Positions 19,480 to 28,568 of a DNA stretch of 64,000 nucleotides are shown one piece after another (the first letter of the stretch is position 1; every line of letters starts with the position of its first letter). The notes beneath the pieces are model-generated. The model had not been told where the DNA came from. It did not search any database and saw only the letters and a list, made by a program, of their open reading frames with translations. Location of the stretch: NCBI GenBank assembly GCA_016928305.1, contig JAFGKY010000042.1, forward strand, positions 1 through 64,000. The letters run 5' to 3'. A program made the translations under genes and the position numbers. The stretch comes from Bacteroidales bacterium (GTDB lineage Bacteria; Bacteroidota; Bacteroidia; Bacteroidales; UBA10428).

Positions 19480-20505
19480 ATGAGACATAATAAAGATATA
19501 ACTATATATGATATAGCCCGTGAATTGAATATTTCTGCCGCCACTGTAAGCCGTGGGCTCAAAAACAATCCTGTCATCAGTGAGGAAACCCGTATTCGGA
19601 TACAGGAACTAGCCGCATTAAAGGGATATCGGCCGAATACGGTAGCCCGCAACCTGCGACGCCAAAAGACCAATGCCATTGGAATGATCGTACCTCGACT
19701 TGACAGTTATTTTATTGCCACTGTACTTGCCGGTATTGAAACCGTTATCAGTCCGGCCGGTTTTCATTTAATTATCACCCAGTCTTTCGAAAGTGTTCAG
19801 AAGGAAATTACCAATACCATCGCCATGTTTAACAGCCGTGTCGATGCCCTTATCGTTTCTCTTGCTGCCGATACAACGGACATATCTCACTTTGAGCCCT
19901 TCTGGTCAAAAGGCATTCCGGTTTTTTTCTTTGACCGTGTCTGCGATAAAGATTATTGCCAGAAATTTGTCATTGACAATTATGAAGCGGCTTATGCATT
20001 AACCAGTCATATGATCAGTCAAGGTTGCAGAAAAATTATTCACATTGCGGGAAATACAACAAAAAATGTTTATTACGACCGGATGAACGGATACAAAAAT
20101 GCACTGACCGATCATGGCATTAAAGTCAAACCATCCTACATCCTTGTAAATAATTTAAGTCTCCAGGCCGGCATTGTTGCAGCAGAAAAGATATTAGCCT
20201 TGAAACCCCTTCCGGATGGAGTTTTTGTTGCCAATGATTTGTGTGCTGCATGTTGTATGCAGATGTTCAAGGAAAAAGGATTAAGAATACCCGAGGATAT
20301 AGCTGTGGCAGGATTCAATAATGATCCCGTATCACGGTTGGTAGAGCCCAGGCTGACCACGGTTAATTACCCGGGAGAGTTGATGGGAAAGCTTGTTGCC
20401 ACCTGCCTGATTGACAAGCTAAATGGCAAATCACCGGCCGATTTTTCACCGTTGCAAATTATCAAATCAGAACTGTTGATACGAGGCTCCACTTCCCGTA
20501 TTTAA
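19480..20505 (+). CDS. LacI-family transcriptional regulator (track start 19426; likely Met 19480)
   Basis: HTH MRHNKDITIYDIARELNISAATVSRGLKNNPVISEETRIRIQELAALKGYRPNTVARNLR plus periplasmic-binding-protein-like domain. Confidence 0.96.
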   Translation: MRHNKDITIYDIARELNISAATVSRGLKNNPVISEETRIRIQELAALKGYRPNTVARNLRRQKTNAIGMIVPRLDSYFIATVLAGIETVISPAGFHLIITQSFESVQKEITNTIAMFNSRVDALIVSLAADTTDISHFEPFWSKGIPVFFFDRVCDKDYCQKFVIDNYEAAYALTSHMISQGCRKIIHIAGNTTKNVYYDRMNGYKNALTDHGIKVKPSYILVNNLSLQAGIVAAEKILALKPLPDGVFVANDLCAACCMQMFKEKGLRIPEDIAVAGFNNDPVSRLVEPRLTTVNYPGELMGKLVATCLIDKLNGKSPADFSPLQIIKSELLIRGSTSRI

Positions 20506-20560
20506 ATTATGCCCGATACAATCATAATATCAAACGTTTTGCACCTGTAAAACCCGAATT

Positions 20561-22723
20561 ATGAAACGAATCTTTCCCCTTGGATTTCTTCCGGTATGTT
20601 TTGCACTGCTTTCTTTTACGGCCGTTTCCGGTGAAGACGGTTACCGGCTCTGGCTTCGATATGAAGCAATCAGCGATACCGGCATCAGCAGATCCTATCA
20701 TTCCGCGTTGCAACAAATCCTTGTTACAGGCAATTCCGGTACCATCGATGCAGTGAGGGAGGAATTGGAAAGAGGACTGGAAGGCATGCTGGGAAAGAAA
20801 GCGCTTTTTGTTTCTCAACTAATCAGCAATGGTACACTGATGATCGGCACTCCTGAAAGCTCAGCCCTTATCGCTTCATTGCCATTGAAGGATCAGCTTC
20901 AGAAAACAGGTCAGGAAGGATATGTAATTAAAAACTGTAATGTTTTCAATAAAGCATGTATTGTGATCGCGGCTAACAACGATATTGGTTTGCTTTACGG
21001 TACATTTCATTTCCTCAGGTTACTGCAAACATATCACGATATTGGAACAACAGATCTGATAAGTATTCCTTCAACACAAATACGGTTGCTGAATCACTGG
21101 GATAATCTTGACAGGACTGTGGAACGCGGATATGCAGGATTTTCGCTCTGGAACTGGCACTTATTGCCCGGCTACCTGTCACCACGGTATAAAGATTATG
21201 CCCGGGTCAACGCCTCAATAGGGATTAATGGCGCTGTGCTTACCAATGTTAATGCAAACGCACTTGTACTTACACCACAATACCTTGAAAAAGCAGCTGC
21301 CCTGGCCGGAATATTCCGGCCCTATGGCATCAGAATATACCTTACTGCACGGTTCAATGCGCCGGTTGAGATCGGAGAACTGCCTTCCGCTGATCCGCTT
21401 GATCCCAGGGTAAACGAATGGTGGGAGAAAAAGATAACAGAAATATACAGCTATATACCCGATTTCGGGGGATTCCTTGTCAAAGCCAACTCTGAAGGAC
21501 AACCCGGACCACAGAACTACGGACGAACGCACGCTGAAGGGGCCAATATGCTGGCACGCACACTTGCACCTCATGGAGGTATCGTAATGTGGCGTGCCTT
21601 TGTATACGACAACAACATACCTGAAGACAGGGCCAAACAGGCATACAATGAATTCACACCACTGGATGGAAAGTTTGACCGGAATGTTTTCGTTCAGGTA
21701 AAGAATGGTCCGATAGACTTCCAGCCGCGGGAACCATTTCACCCCCTTTTTGGGGCCATGCCCAATACACCCATGATGATGGAATTTCAGATCACCCAGG
21801 AATACCTTGGACAGGGAACACACTTGGTTTATCTTGCACCGCTGTTCAAAGAATGTCTTGAATCAGATACATATGCCAGGGGAAAGGGATCAGAAATCTC
21901 TAAAGTAATTGACGGCACCCTCGAAAATCACGGGTATTCCGGGATGGCCGGTGTTTCTAATATCGGTGATGAACGCAACTGGTGCGGACATCCCTTTGCT
22001 CAAGCCAACTGGTATGCATTCGGACGCCTGGCCTGGGATCTGTCCTTAACCACCGGAACTATAGCAGAAGAATGGATAAGGATGACCTTTACAAATGATG
22101 ATGGATTTATCATCCCCGTAAAACAAATGATGCTCAATTCACGCGAATATGCTGTTAACTATATGACACCGCTTGGACTGCATCACATCATGGCCATGCA
22201 TCATCATCATGGTCCGGGACCCTGGGTCGATGAAGGCCGGCCTGACTGGACATCGGTCTATTACCACCGTGCTGACTCAACAGGCATTGGCTTTGACCGG
22301 ACCTCCCGCGGCAGCAACGCGATAAGCCAATATTTTCCGGAAGTGAGACAGATGTTTGACAATCCCGGTACCTGTCCGGAGTCCCTGCTGCTGTGGTTCC
22401 ATCATATGAACTGGGATCACACCCTTTCGTCAGGCCAGACCGTTTGGGAAGAGCTTTGTCATGCCTATTACCGCGGTGTTGATTCGGTGAAAAAGATGCA
22501 GCAGACCTGGAATTCCCTGGCAGGAAAAATAGATGCTGAAAGGTTTAATCATGTAAAAGCGTTACTGGAAATACAGCGAAAAGAATCGATCTGGTGGCGG
22601 AATGCCTGCGTTCTGTATTTTCAAACCTTTTCCCGGCTCCCGATACCGGAAGAACTTGAAAAACCAGACCAAACAGTGGAATATTACAGGAATATCAAAA
22701 AGTATTATGTGCCGGGAATCTGA
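20561..22723 (+). CDS. aguA: GH67 alpha-glucuronidase
   Basis: AguA-like regions (YRLWLRYEAISD, GYAGFSLWNWHLLPGYLSPRYKDYARVNASIGINGAVLTNVNAN, FLVKANSEGQPGPQNYGRTHAEGANMLARTL); signal peptide. Confidence 0.93.
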   Translation: MKRIFPLGFLPVCFALLSFTAVSGEDGYRLWLRYEAISDTGISRSYHSALQQILVTGNSGTIDAVREELERGLEGMLGKKALFVSQLISNGTLMIGTPESSALIASLPLKDQLQKTGQEGYVIKNCNVFNKACIVIAANNDIGLLYGTFHFLRLLQTYHDIGTTDLISIPSTQIRLLNHWDNLDRTVERGYAGFSLWNWHLLPGYLSPRYKDYARVNASIGINGAVLTNVNANALVLTPQYLEKAAALAGIFRPYGIRIYLTARFNAPVEIGELPSADPLDPRVNEWWEKKITEIYSYIPDFGGFLVKANSEGQPGPQNYGRTHAEGANMLARTLAPHGGIVMWRAFVYDNNIPEDRAKQAYNEFTPLDGKFDRNVFVQVKNGPIDFQPREPFHPLFGAMPNTPMMMEFQITQEYLGQGTHLVYLAPLFKECLESDTYARGKGSEISKVIDGTLENHGYSGMAGVSNIGDERNWCGHPFAQANWYAFGRLAWDLSLTTGTIAEEWIRMTFTNDDGFIIPVKQMMLNSREYAVNYMTPLGLHHIMAMHHHHGPGPWVDEGRPDWTSVYYHRADSTGIGFDRTSRGSNAISQYFPEVRQMFDNPGTCPESLLLWFHHMNWDHTLSSGQTVWEELCHAYYRGVDSVKKMQQTWNSLAGKIDAERFNHVKALLEIQRKESIWWRNACVLYFQTFSRLPIPEELEKPDQTVEYYRNIKKYYVPGI

Positions 22724-22755
22724 ATTAATTATTAATGGTTAATTGAAAAAAAATT

Positions 22756-22797
22756 CAGTAGTTAGTAGCTAGTAGCCAGTAGTTAGTAGCTAGTAAA
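22756..22797. repeat. Two-copy 21-bp tandem repeat
   Basis: CAGTAGTTAGTAGCTAGTAGC followed by CAGTAGTTAGTAGCTAGTAAA. Confidence 0.8.
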
Positions 22798-22982
22798 TCA
22801 ATCCATTGGTGGGCTTTCTTAAATCTGACTTCGTTAATCGTAAATCTTACTTTATTTTTCAAAAATCGTACATCGTACATCGTACATTCTTCCATCATTC
22901 CATTTTTCTTTAAAAAAAGATCATTGATCTTTATTCTCGCTTTTATTTAGAATCATTACATATAAACCATTTTGGAATACTC

Positions 22983-23021
22983 TGTTATTTAAATAACAAT
23001 AATTGTGTTATTTTTGTAACA
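22983..23021. promoter_or_regulatory. Two tandem Rex-like operators (TGTTA-N6-TAACA), the second overlapping a TAnnTTTG -7 element
   Basis: TGTTATTTAAATAACA (22983-22998) and TGTTATTTTTGTAACA (23006-23021); TATTTTTG at 23009-23016. Confidence 0.6.
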
Positions 23022-23069
23022 GAAAAAAAATTTGTACGTACAACACGCTAATAATGAAAATGCTTTTAC

Positions 23070-23095
23070 TAACCCCAGGCTTAAGCCTGGGGTTA
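23070..23095. repeat. 26-bp perfect palindrome
   Basis: TAACCCCAGGCTTAAGCCTGGGGTTA. Confidence 0.85.
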
Positions 23096-23116
23096 ATGAG
23101 TGCAACTCACTGATGG

Positions 23117-23138
23117 GCCTGCCTGACAGCAGGCAGGC
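23117..23138. repeat. Palindromic hairpin GCCTGCCTG-ACAG-CAGGCAGGC
   Basis: Perfect 9-bp stem; relative of 9959-9980. Confidence 0.75.
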
Positions 23139-23264
23139 TTTAGTCTCAAACCTATTCTTGGACAGTAATGAAAAAATACGTAATTTAATAGAAACGGTCC
23201 GTATCGGAATTAAGATATCATATCCGACAAATCTGAAATTAAAAACAGTATAAATACAAGTTGT

Positions 23265-23660
23265 ATGACAAAAATTAAAAATCTGGCTGATCTCAAAAAG
23301 CTGAAAGATCAGCTGCAATCGAAAATGAAATACGGGGATAAACGTGAAAGAACCGAAGATCTTGTACAGGTGAAAATAGCCATGGCTACCTGTTGCATCG
23401 CATCCGGTTCCAGGGAAACCATGAATTACCTTGTGGATGAACTGGAGAAAAGAAATATTGACGCCGTGGTTACACAAACCGGTTGCATGGGGTATTGTTA
23501 TGCGGAGCCGACCGTTGAAGTAAAGCTACCGGACAGGGAGCCTGTTGTATTCGGATATGTTGATCATCACAAAGCGGATGAGATCATTGAAAAATATATC
23601 AAGAACGGAATTCTCCTGGAAGGCATCATTCCGGTGAACTACAGAAAAATTGATGAATAA
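23265..23660 (+). CDS. hndB: HndB-like thioredoxin-fold [2Fe-2S] ferredoxin
   Basis: IAMATCCIASGSRETMNYL...TQTGCMGYCYAEPTVEVKLPD; first gene of the hydrogenase operon. Confidence 0.85.
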   Translation: MTKIKNLADLKKLKDQLQSKMKYGDKRERTEDLVQVKIAMATCCIASGSRETMNYLVDELEKRNIDAVVTQTGCMGYCYAEPTVEVKLPDREPVVFGYVDHHKADEIIEKYIKNGILLEGIIPVNYRKIDE

Positions 23661-23675
23661 CATAAAACATTCAAT

Positions 23676-25469
23676 ATGTCGGAATACAAAATATACTTGC
23701 TTGTTTGTGGGGGCAGCGGATGCAAATCACATTCAAGCCATACGATCGCTGAAAACCTGAAATCTGAGATCAGACAACAGGGGTTAAGTGATACAGCACA
23801 GGTGGTGACTACCGGCTGCTTTGGCTTTTGTGAAATCGGACCTGTGGTAAACATTATTCCCGGTAATACTATTTATACCCAGGTAAAACCCGAGGATGCA
23901 AGGGAAATCGTTGATGAACATGTGGTAAAGGGCAAAAAGGTGCAGCGTCTTTTATATAAAGATCCAATGACAGAGAAGATCATTACCGATTCCAGGGGTA
24001 TGGAGGTCTATAAAAAGCAGGTAAGGATAGCATTGCGAAACTGTGGTGTGATCAATCCTGAAAACATTGATGAGTATATTACACGACAGGGATACGAGGC
24101 ACTTGGCAAAGTGCTTACCGAAATGGACCCAAGTCAGGCTATTGACATCATTAAAAAGTCAGGTTTACGGGGACGCGGCGGGGGTGGTTTTCCCACGGGG
24201 ATGAAGTGGGAATTGACTGCTGCCAGTAAATCCGACCAGAAATATGTTGTCTGCAATGCCGATGAAGGTGATCCGGGGGCTTTTATGGACCGGTCGATCC
24301 TTGAAGGAGATCCGCATTCGGTTATAGAAGCCATGGCTATTTGTGGGTATTGCACCGGGGCCAGTGAAGGACTGGTATACATAAGGGCAGAATACCCGCT
24401 GGCGATCGAACGACTGAAGATGGCCATTAAACAGGCAAGGGAATATGGATTACTGGGAAAAAACATTTTCGGTACCGGATTCAGTTTTGATATTGACCTG
24501 AGATACGGAGCCGGAGCTTTCGTATGCGGAGAAGAAACAGCCCTTATTCATTCGATGGAAGGCAAAAGAGGTGAACCTACCATGAAGCCTCCCTTCCCTT
24601 CTGTTGCAGGTTATCTGGGAAAACCAACAACGGTAAATAATGTTGAGACATTTGCCAATGTTTGCCCCATTATCCTTAAAGGACAAGAATGGTTCAGCAG
24701 CATCGGCACCGAAAAGTCAAAGGGAACAAAGGTATTTGCGCTGGCCGGAAAAGTGAATAACGTAGGTCTTATTGAAGTACCTATGGGAATCACTCTTCGC
24801 GAGGTTATTTTTGAAATAGGAGGAGGGATCAAGGGAGGAAAGAAATTCAAAGCCGTTCAGACCGGCGGACCGTCGGGAGGTTGCCTGACCGAACAGCACC
24901 TGGATATACCCATAGATTATGATAATCTGATTGCAGCAGGGTCGATGATGGGGTCCGGTGGCATGATTGTGATGGATGAAGATGACTGCATGGTGGATAT
25001 GGCCAAGTTCTTCCTCGAATTTACCGTGGATGAATCCTGTGGAAAGTGCACTCCATGCCGTATTGGTAACAAACGGTTGTTTGAGTTACTGGAAAAGATA
25101 ACCAGCGGGAATGGCAATCGAGAGGATATCGACAGGCTTATCAACCTGGGAAACGTAATCAAGGATACGGCTCTATGCGGGCTGGGCCAGAGCTCCCCCA
25201 ACCCGGTCCTTTCTATGATAAAAAATTTTCCGGTCGAATATGAGACCCATGTGGTGGATAAAAAATGTCCATCGGGGGTTTGCAAAGCCTTAATGGTTTA
25301 TGAGATTATCGCCGAGAATTGTGTGGGATGCACCGCATGTGCAAGAGCATGTCCGGTTGGAGCAATTACCGGTGAAAGAAAAGAAGTTCACACGATCGAT
25401 ACGGGTTTATGTATCAAATGCGGAGCATGTATGGACCGATGTAAGTTTAATGCAGTAATTGTTAAATAG
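23676..25469 (+). CDS. hndC: NuoF/HndC-like flavin/Fe-S subunit of [FeFe]-hydrogenase
   Basis: N-terminal 2Fe-2S domain, NuoF core (GLRGRGGGGFPTGMKWE, GAGAFVCGEETALIHSMEGKRGEPTMKPPFP, ESCGKCTPCRIG), C-terminal 2x[4Fe-4S]. Confidence 0.94.
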   Translation: MSEYKIYLLVCGGSGCKSHSSHTIAENLKSEIRQQGLSDTAQVVTTGCFGFCEIGPVVNIIPGNTIYTQVKPEDAREIVDEHVVKGKKVQRLLYKDPMTEKIITDSRGMEVYKKQVRIALRNCGVINPENIDEYITRQGYEALGKVLTEMDPSQAIDIIKKSGLRGRGGGGFPTGMKWELTAASKSDQKYVVCNADEGDPGAFMDRSILEGDPHSVIEAMAICGYCTGASEGLVYIRAEYPLAIERLKMAIKQAREYGLLGKNIFGTGFSFDIDLRYGAGAFVCGEETALIHSMEGKRGEPTMKPPFPSVAGYLGKPTTVNNVETFANVCPIILKGQEWFSSIGTEKSKGTKVFALAGKVNNVGLIEVPMGITLREVIFEIGGGIKGGKKFKAVQTGGPSGGCLTEQHLDIPIDYDNLIAAGSMMGSGGMIVMDEDDCMVDMAKFFLEFTVDESCGKCTPCRIGNKRLFELLEKITSGNGNREDIDRLINLGNVIKDTALCGLGQSSPNPVLSMIKNFPVEYETHVVDKKCPSGVCKALMVYEIIAENCVGCTACARACPVGAITGERKEVHTIDTGLCIKCGACMDRCKFNAVIVK

Positions 25470-25479
25470 CAGCAAAAAA

Positions 25480-27255
25480 ATGGAAACAGTAAAACTCACA
25501 ATAGATCAGAAAGCAGTGGAAGTTCTCAGGGGCACGTCAATTCTTAAAGCAGCCCGCACCGTGGGTGTCGAAATTCCCACCCTGTGCTACATGGATCTGG
25601 GAGATTTGAAGATTGAACATAAACCGGGAGGATGCCGTATTTGTGTCGTTGAAGTGCAGGGACGTAAAAACCTGGCACCATCATGTGCAACGGAGGTTGC
25701 TGAGGGCATGGTGGTGAACACCCATTCCATTCGTGTTCTGAACGCCCGGAAGACAGTCATGGAGCTGATCCTTTCGGACCATCCAAAAGATTGCCTTACG
25801 TGTCCTAAGTCAGGAAATTGCGATTTACAAAATATGGCCATTAAAATGGGCATCCGGGAGATCCATAACCAGGATATTGCTGCTATGTCAACATACCGTA
25901 CGGACTTTTCACCGGCCATCATACGCGACATGAACAAATGCATCATGTGCCGCAGGTGCGAGACCATGTGCAATGAATTTCAGACAGTAGGTGCGTTGTC
26001 AGCCATTAACAGGGGCTTCATGTCGGTAGTATCTCCGGCTTTTGAAATGGATCTGGAGGACTCTACCTGTACGTATTGCGGGCAGTGCGTAGCAGTATGC
26101 CCCACCGGTGCGCTTACCGAGGTCGATCACACAAACCAGCTGATCCGTGATCTTTCCAATCCATCCAAGACGGTTATTGTTCAAACTGCCCCGGCAGTAA
26201 GGGCTGCCCTTGGCGAAATGTTCGACCTGGAACCCGGCACGCTGGTTACCGGAAAAATGGTAGCAGCACTGCGTCGTATGGGATTTAAATACGTATTTGA
26301 CACCGACTTTGCCGCTGATCTGACGATCCTCGAAGAAGGAACTGAATTCCTCGACCGCTTATCAAGACATTTGAAAGGTGACAAATCGGTAAAACTGCCC
26401 ATTCTTACATCGTGTTGTCCCGGCTGGGTGAATTTCTTCGAATCACAGTTCACCGATATGCTGGATATTCCGTCGACAGCAAGATCACCACAGCAAATGT
26501 TCGGATCGATAGCCAAAACTTATTTTGCTGATAAGATCAACCTGAAACGCGAAGACCTGGTGGTTGTATCCATTATGCCCTGCCTGGCTAAAAAATATGA
26601 ATGCACACGCGACGAATTTAAGGTCAATGGCAATCCCGATGTGGATTATAGCATTTCAACCCGTGAACTGGCTAACCTCATAAAGCAAGCCAATATCGAT
26701 TTTCACAGCCTGCCCGATGAGGAATTCGATCTTCCGCTGGGTGAATCTTCAGGAGCTGCTGTTATCTTTGGCACAACCGGTGGTGTAATCGAAGCTGCCG
26801 TGAGATCAGCTTATGAGCTATTTACCAAGAAAAAGCTTGATTCGGTTGATTTTAAGGAATTACGTGGCATGGACGGCATCCGTGAGGCAACCATTGACTT
26901 TGACGGCTTGTCGATTAATATAGGAATAGCCCATGGCCTTGGCAATGCACGCCGGCTGCTGGAGGATATCCGCAATGGTAAAAACCAGTTTCACGCCATC
27001 GAAATCATGGCATGTCCGGGTGGATGCATAGGAGGTGGCGGACAACCCCTGCATCATGGCAAATTCGAAATCCTTAAGAAACGGATGGAAGCTATTTATC
27101 GTGAAGATATTAACAAGCCTGTCCGAAAATCACATGAGAATCCATACATTGTCAAACTGTACGAGGAATTCCTCGGCAAGCCAATGAGCGAGAAGTCACA
27201 TAAGCTGCTGCATACCCATTATGTTGATCGACGGAAAAAAATAATCTATATTTAA
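25480..27255 (+). CDS. hndD: [FeFe]-hydrogenase catalytic subunit (HndD/HydA-like; track start 25459, likely Met 25480)
   Basis: 2Fe-2S and 4Fe-4S modules and H-cluster motifs TSCCPGW, MPCLAKKYE and MACPGGCIGGGGQP. Confidence 0.97.
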   Translation: METVKLTIDQKAVEVLRGTSILKAARTVGVEIPTLCYMDLGDLKIEHKPGGCRICVVEVQGRKNLAPSCATEVAEGMVVNTHSIRVLNARKTVMELILSDHPKDCLTCPKSGNCDLQNMAIKMGIREIHNQDIAAMSTYRTDFSPAIIRDMNKCIMCRRCETMCNEFQTVGALSAINRGFMSVVSPAFEMDLEDSTCTYCGQCVAVCPTGALTEVDHTNQLIRDLSNPSKTVIVQTAPAVRAALGEMFDLEPGTLVTGKMVAALRRMGFKYVFDTDFAADLTILEEGTEFLDRLSRHLKGDKSVKLPILTSCCPGWVNFFESQFTDMLDIPSTARSPQQMFGSIAKTYFADKINLKREDLVVVSIMPCLAKKYECTRDEFKVNGNPDVDYSISTRELANLIKQANIDFHSLPDEEFDLPLGESSGAAVIFGTTGGVIEAAVRSAYELFTKKKLDSVDFKELRGMDGIREATIDFDGLSINIGIAHGLGNARRLLEDIRNGKNQFHAIEIMACPGGCIGGGGQPLHHGKFEILKKRMEAIYREDINKPVRKSHENPYIVKLYEEFLGKPMSEKSHKLLHTHYVDRRKKIIYI

Positions 27256-27281
27256 TCATAACGTATTAAGTCAACGCTTAT

Positions 27282-27770
27282 ATGTCAAGGATAAAAGTCG
27301 AGCTTAAAAAAAAGGATGTGGATACCATCAAAGATATCTGCAAATCCTTTGATAACAAACCGGGAGAACTTATCAATGTATTGCACAAAGTGCAACATAC
27401 TTTCGGATACCTGCCCGCCGAGGTACAGGAAGTCGTGGCAAACGAACTGAATGTTCCCCTTGCCAAGGTATATGGAGTGGTTACATTCTATTCCTTTTTC
27501 AGCATGGTTCCCAAGGGCAGGCATCCGATATCGATATGCACCGGGACAGCCTGTTATGTCCGCGGAGCCGAAAACGTGCTTTCGGAGTTTAAAAATGAAC
27601 TAAAAATTGATGTGGGTGAAACGACCCCCGACGGAAAATTTTCCATTAGTTGCCTCCGTTGTGTTGGCGCCTGCGGTCTCGCCCCCGTCGTTATGGTGGG
27701 CGATAAGACCTATGGACGTGTTTCACCGGAAATGGTGAAAGACATTATTAAAGAATACGAAGAACAATAG
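27282..27770 (+). CDS. hndA: NuoE/HndA-like [2Fe-2S] subunit
   Basis: GELINVLHKVQHTFGYLPAEVQEVVA...GVVTFYSFFSMVPKGRHPISICTGTACYVRGA...CLRCVGACGLAPVVMV. Confidence 0.94.
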   Translation: MSRIKVELKKKDVDTIKDICKSFDNKPGELINVLHKVQHTFGYLPAEVQEVVANELNVPLAKVYGVVTFYSFFSMVPKGRHPISICTGTACYVRGAENVLSEFKNELKIDVGETTPDGKFSISCLRCVGACGLAPVVMVGDKTYGRVSPEMVKDIIKEYEEQ

Positions 27771-27779
27771 ACATTATCG

Positions 27780-28262
27780 TATGTTACGAGGCGGGTTTCG
27801 AGACAGCCTCAGTCCGGTTTGAGCGATATTTTCACCTTGAAATTTAATAAATTAGCCCGCTGGAAGCAGTCGGGTAATCACGGGTATGAAACCCCAAAGT
27901 CCCGAGAACTCGGGAGAAACATATTCCGCAGCAGAGCTACGAGGTATTATACCCTCCGACTTCGTCGGGATTGTTCGACTAACAAATTTCAGTTCGCTCA
28001 CTCCTGAAATTTGAGTCTCACGAATAAAACAACATACTGAAAATGATTCCGCCTCCAGCGGTAAGGAACCGAGTTCTCGAGCCCGGCGAAGCCCATTAAC
28101 CCTATTCCTTTAGGCTGCGCTATCGGGATAATTCGGCAACCCGTATTCAGTTCGCCAGTAGTCTCCTGAAAACTGTGCCTCATTAAAAACACCATCAACC
28201 GGAATGAGTTTTTTCTCAACCGAATAATTATTTCTACCTTTGATATAATTCCTTTGGTCAAT
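27780..28262. repeat. Non-coding, hairpin-rich intergenic sequence sharing a ~57-bp element with 36316-36372
   Basis: No convincing ORF; AATCACGGGTATGAAACCCCAAAGTCCCGAGAACTCGGGAGAAA at 27876 recurs at 36316; CAAATTTCAG/CTGAAATTTG stem at 27983-28013. Confidence 0.6.
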
Positions 28263-28369
28263 TATTTGTAACTTGAATAATCAATATCACGTAGGATTTA
28301 TCGTTGATTATTAAATGAATATGAATAATCAGTTTTGTATTAAATGTTAAACCAACAAATAATAAAGGT

Positions 28370-28498
28370 ATGAAAAGGTTAATTTTGATCCTGATGGTCG
28401 TTGTTTTTGTTGCCGGATTACTTGTTTCGTGCAACCAGAATATTTGTCCTGCCTATTCCTCAAACGACGATACCGAACAAGTTGATCAGAATGTCTGA
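28370..28498 (+). CDS. Tiny putative lipoprotein (42 aa), not in ORF track
   Basis: MKRLILILMVVVFVAGLLVSCNQNICPAYSSNDDTEQVDQNV; signal peptide with lipobox LLVSC; terminator follows directly. Confidence 0.65.
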   Translation: MKRLILILMVVVFVAGLLVSCNQNICPAYSSNDDTEQVDQNV

Positions 28499-28522
28499 TT
28501 GCTGGTTTTTTTAAGTTTTTTC

Positions 28523-28559
28523 ACTATTTTTGACCCTTGTATTAAGGGTCAAAAATAGT
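28523..28559. terminator. Strong stem-loop terminator
   Basis: Perfect 16-bp stem ACTATTTTTGACCCTT-GTATT-AAGGGTCAAAAATAGT. Confidence 0.8.
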
Positions 28560-28568
28560 TGAATCAGC

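Noticed and set aside
21215-21823. 202-aa antisense ORF within GH67
   Set aside because: Antisense shadow of a well-supported gene; no domain, and the same applies to most other antisense ORFs in the track.
22756-22885. Possible CRISPR array
   Set aside because: Units are contiguous without unique spacers and there are only 2-3 copies; no cas genes nearby.
23032-23253. 73-aa ORF in the hydrogenase leader
   Set aside because: Its codons run through the palindromic repeats; the peptide looks repeat-derived rather than a real protein.
27819-28261. Short ORFs in the 27.8-28.3 kb gap
   Set aside because: Low-complexity, hairpin-rich sequence shared with 36316-36372; treated as repeat or non-coding.
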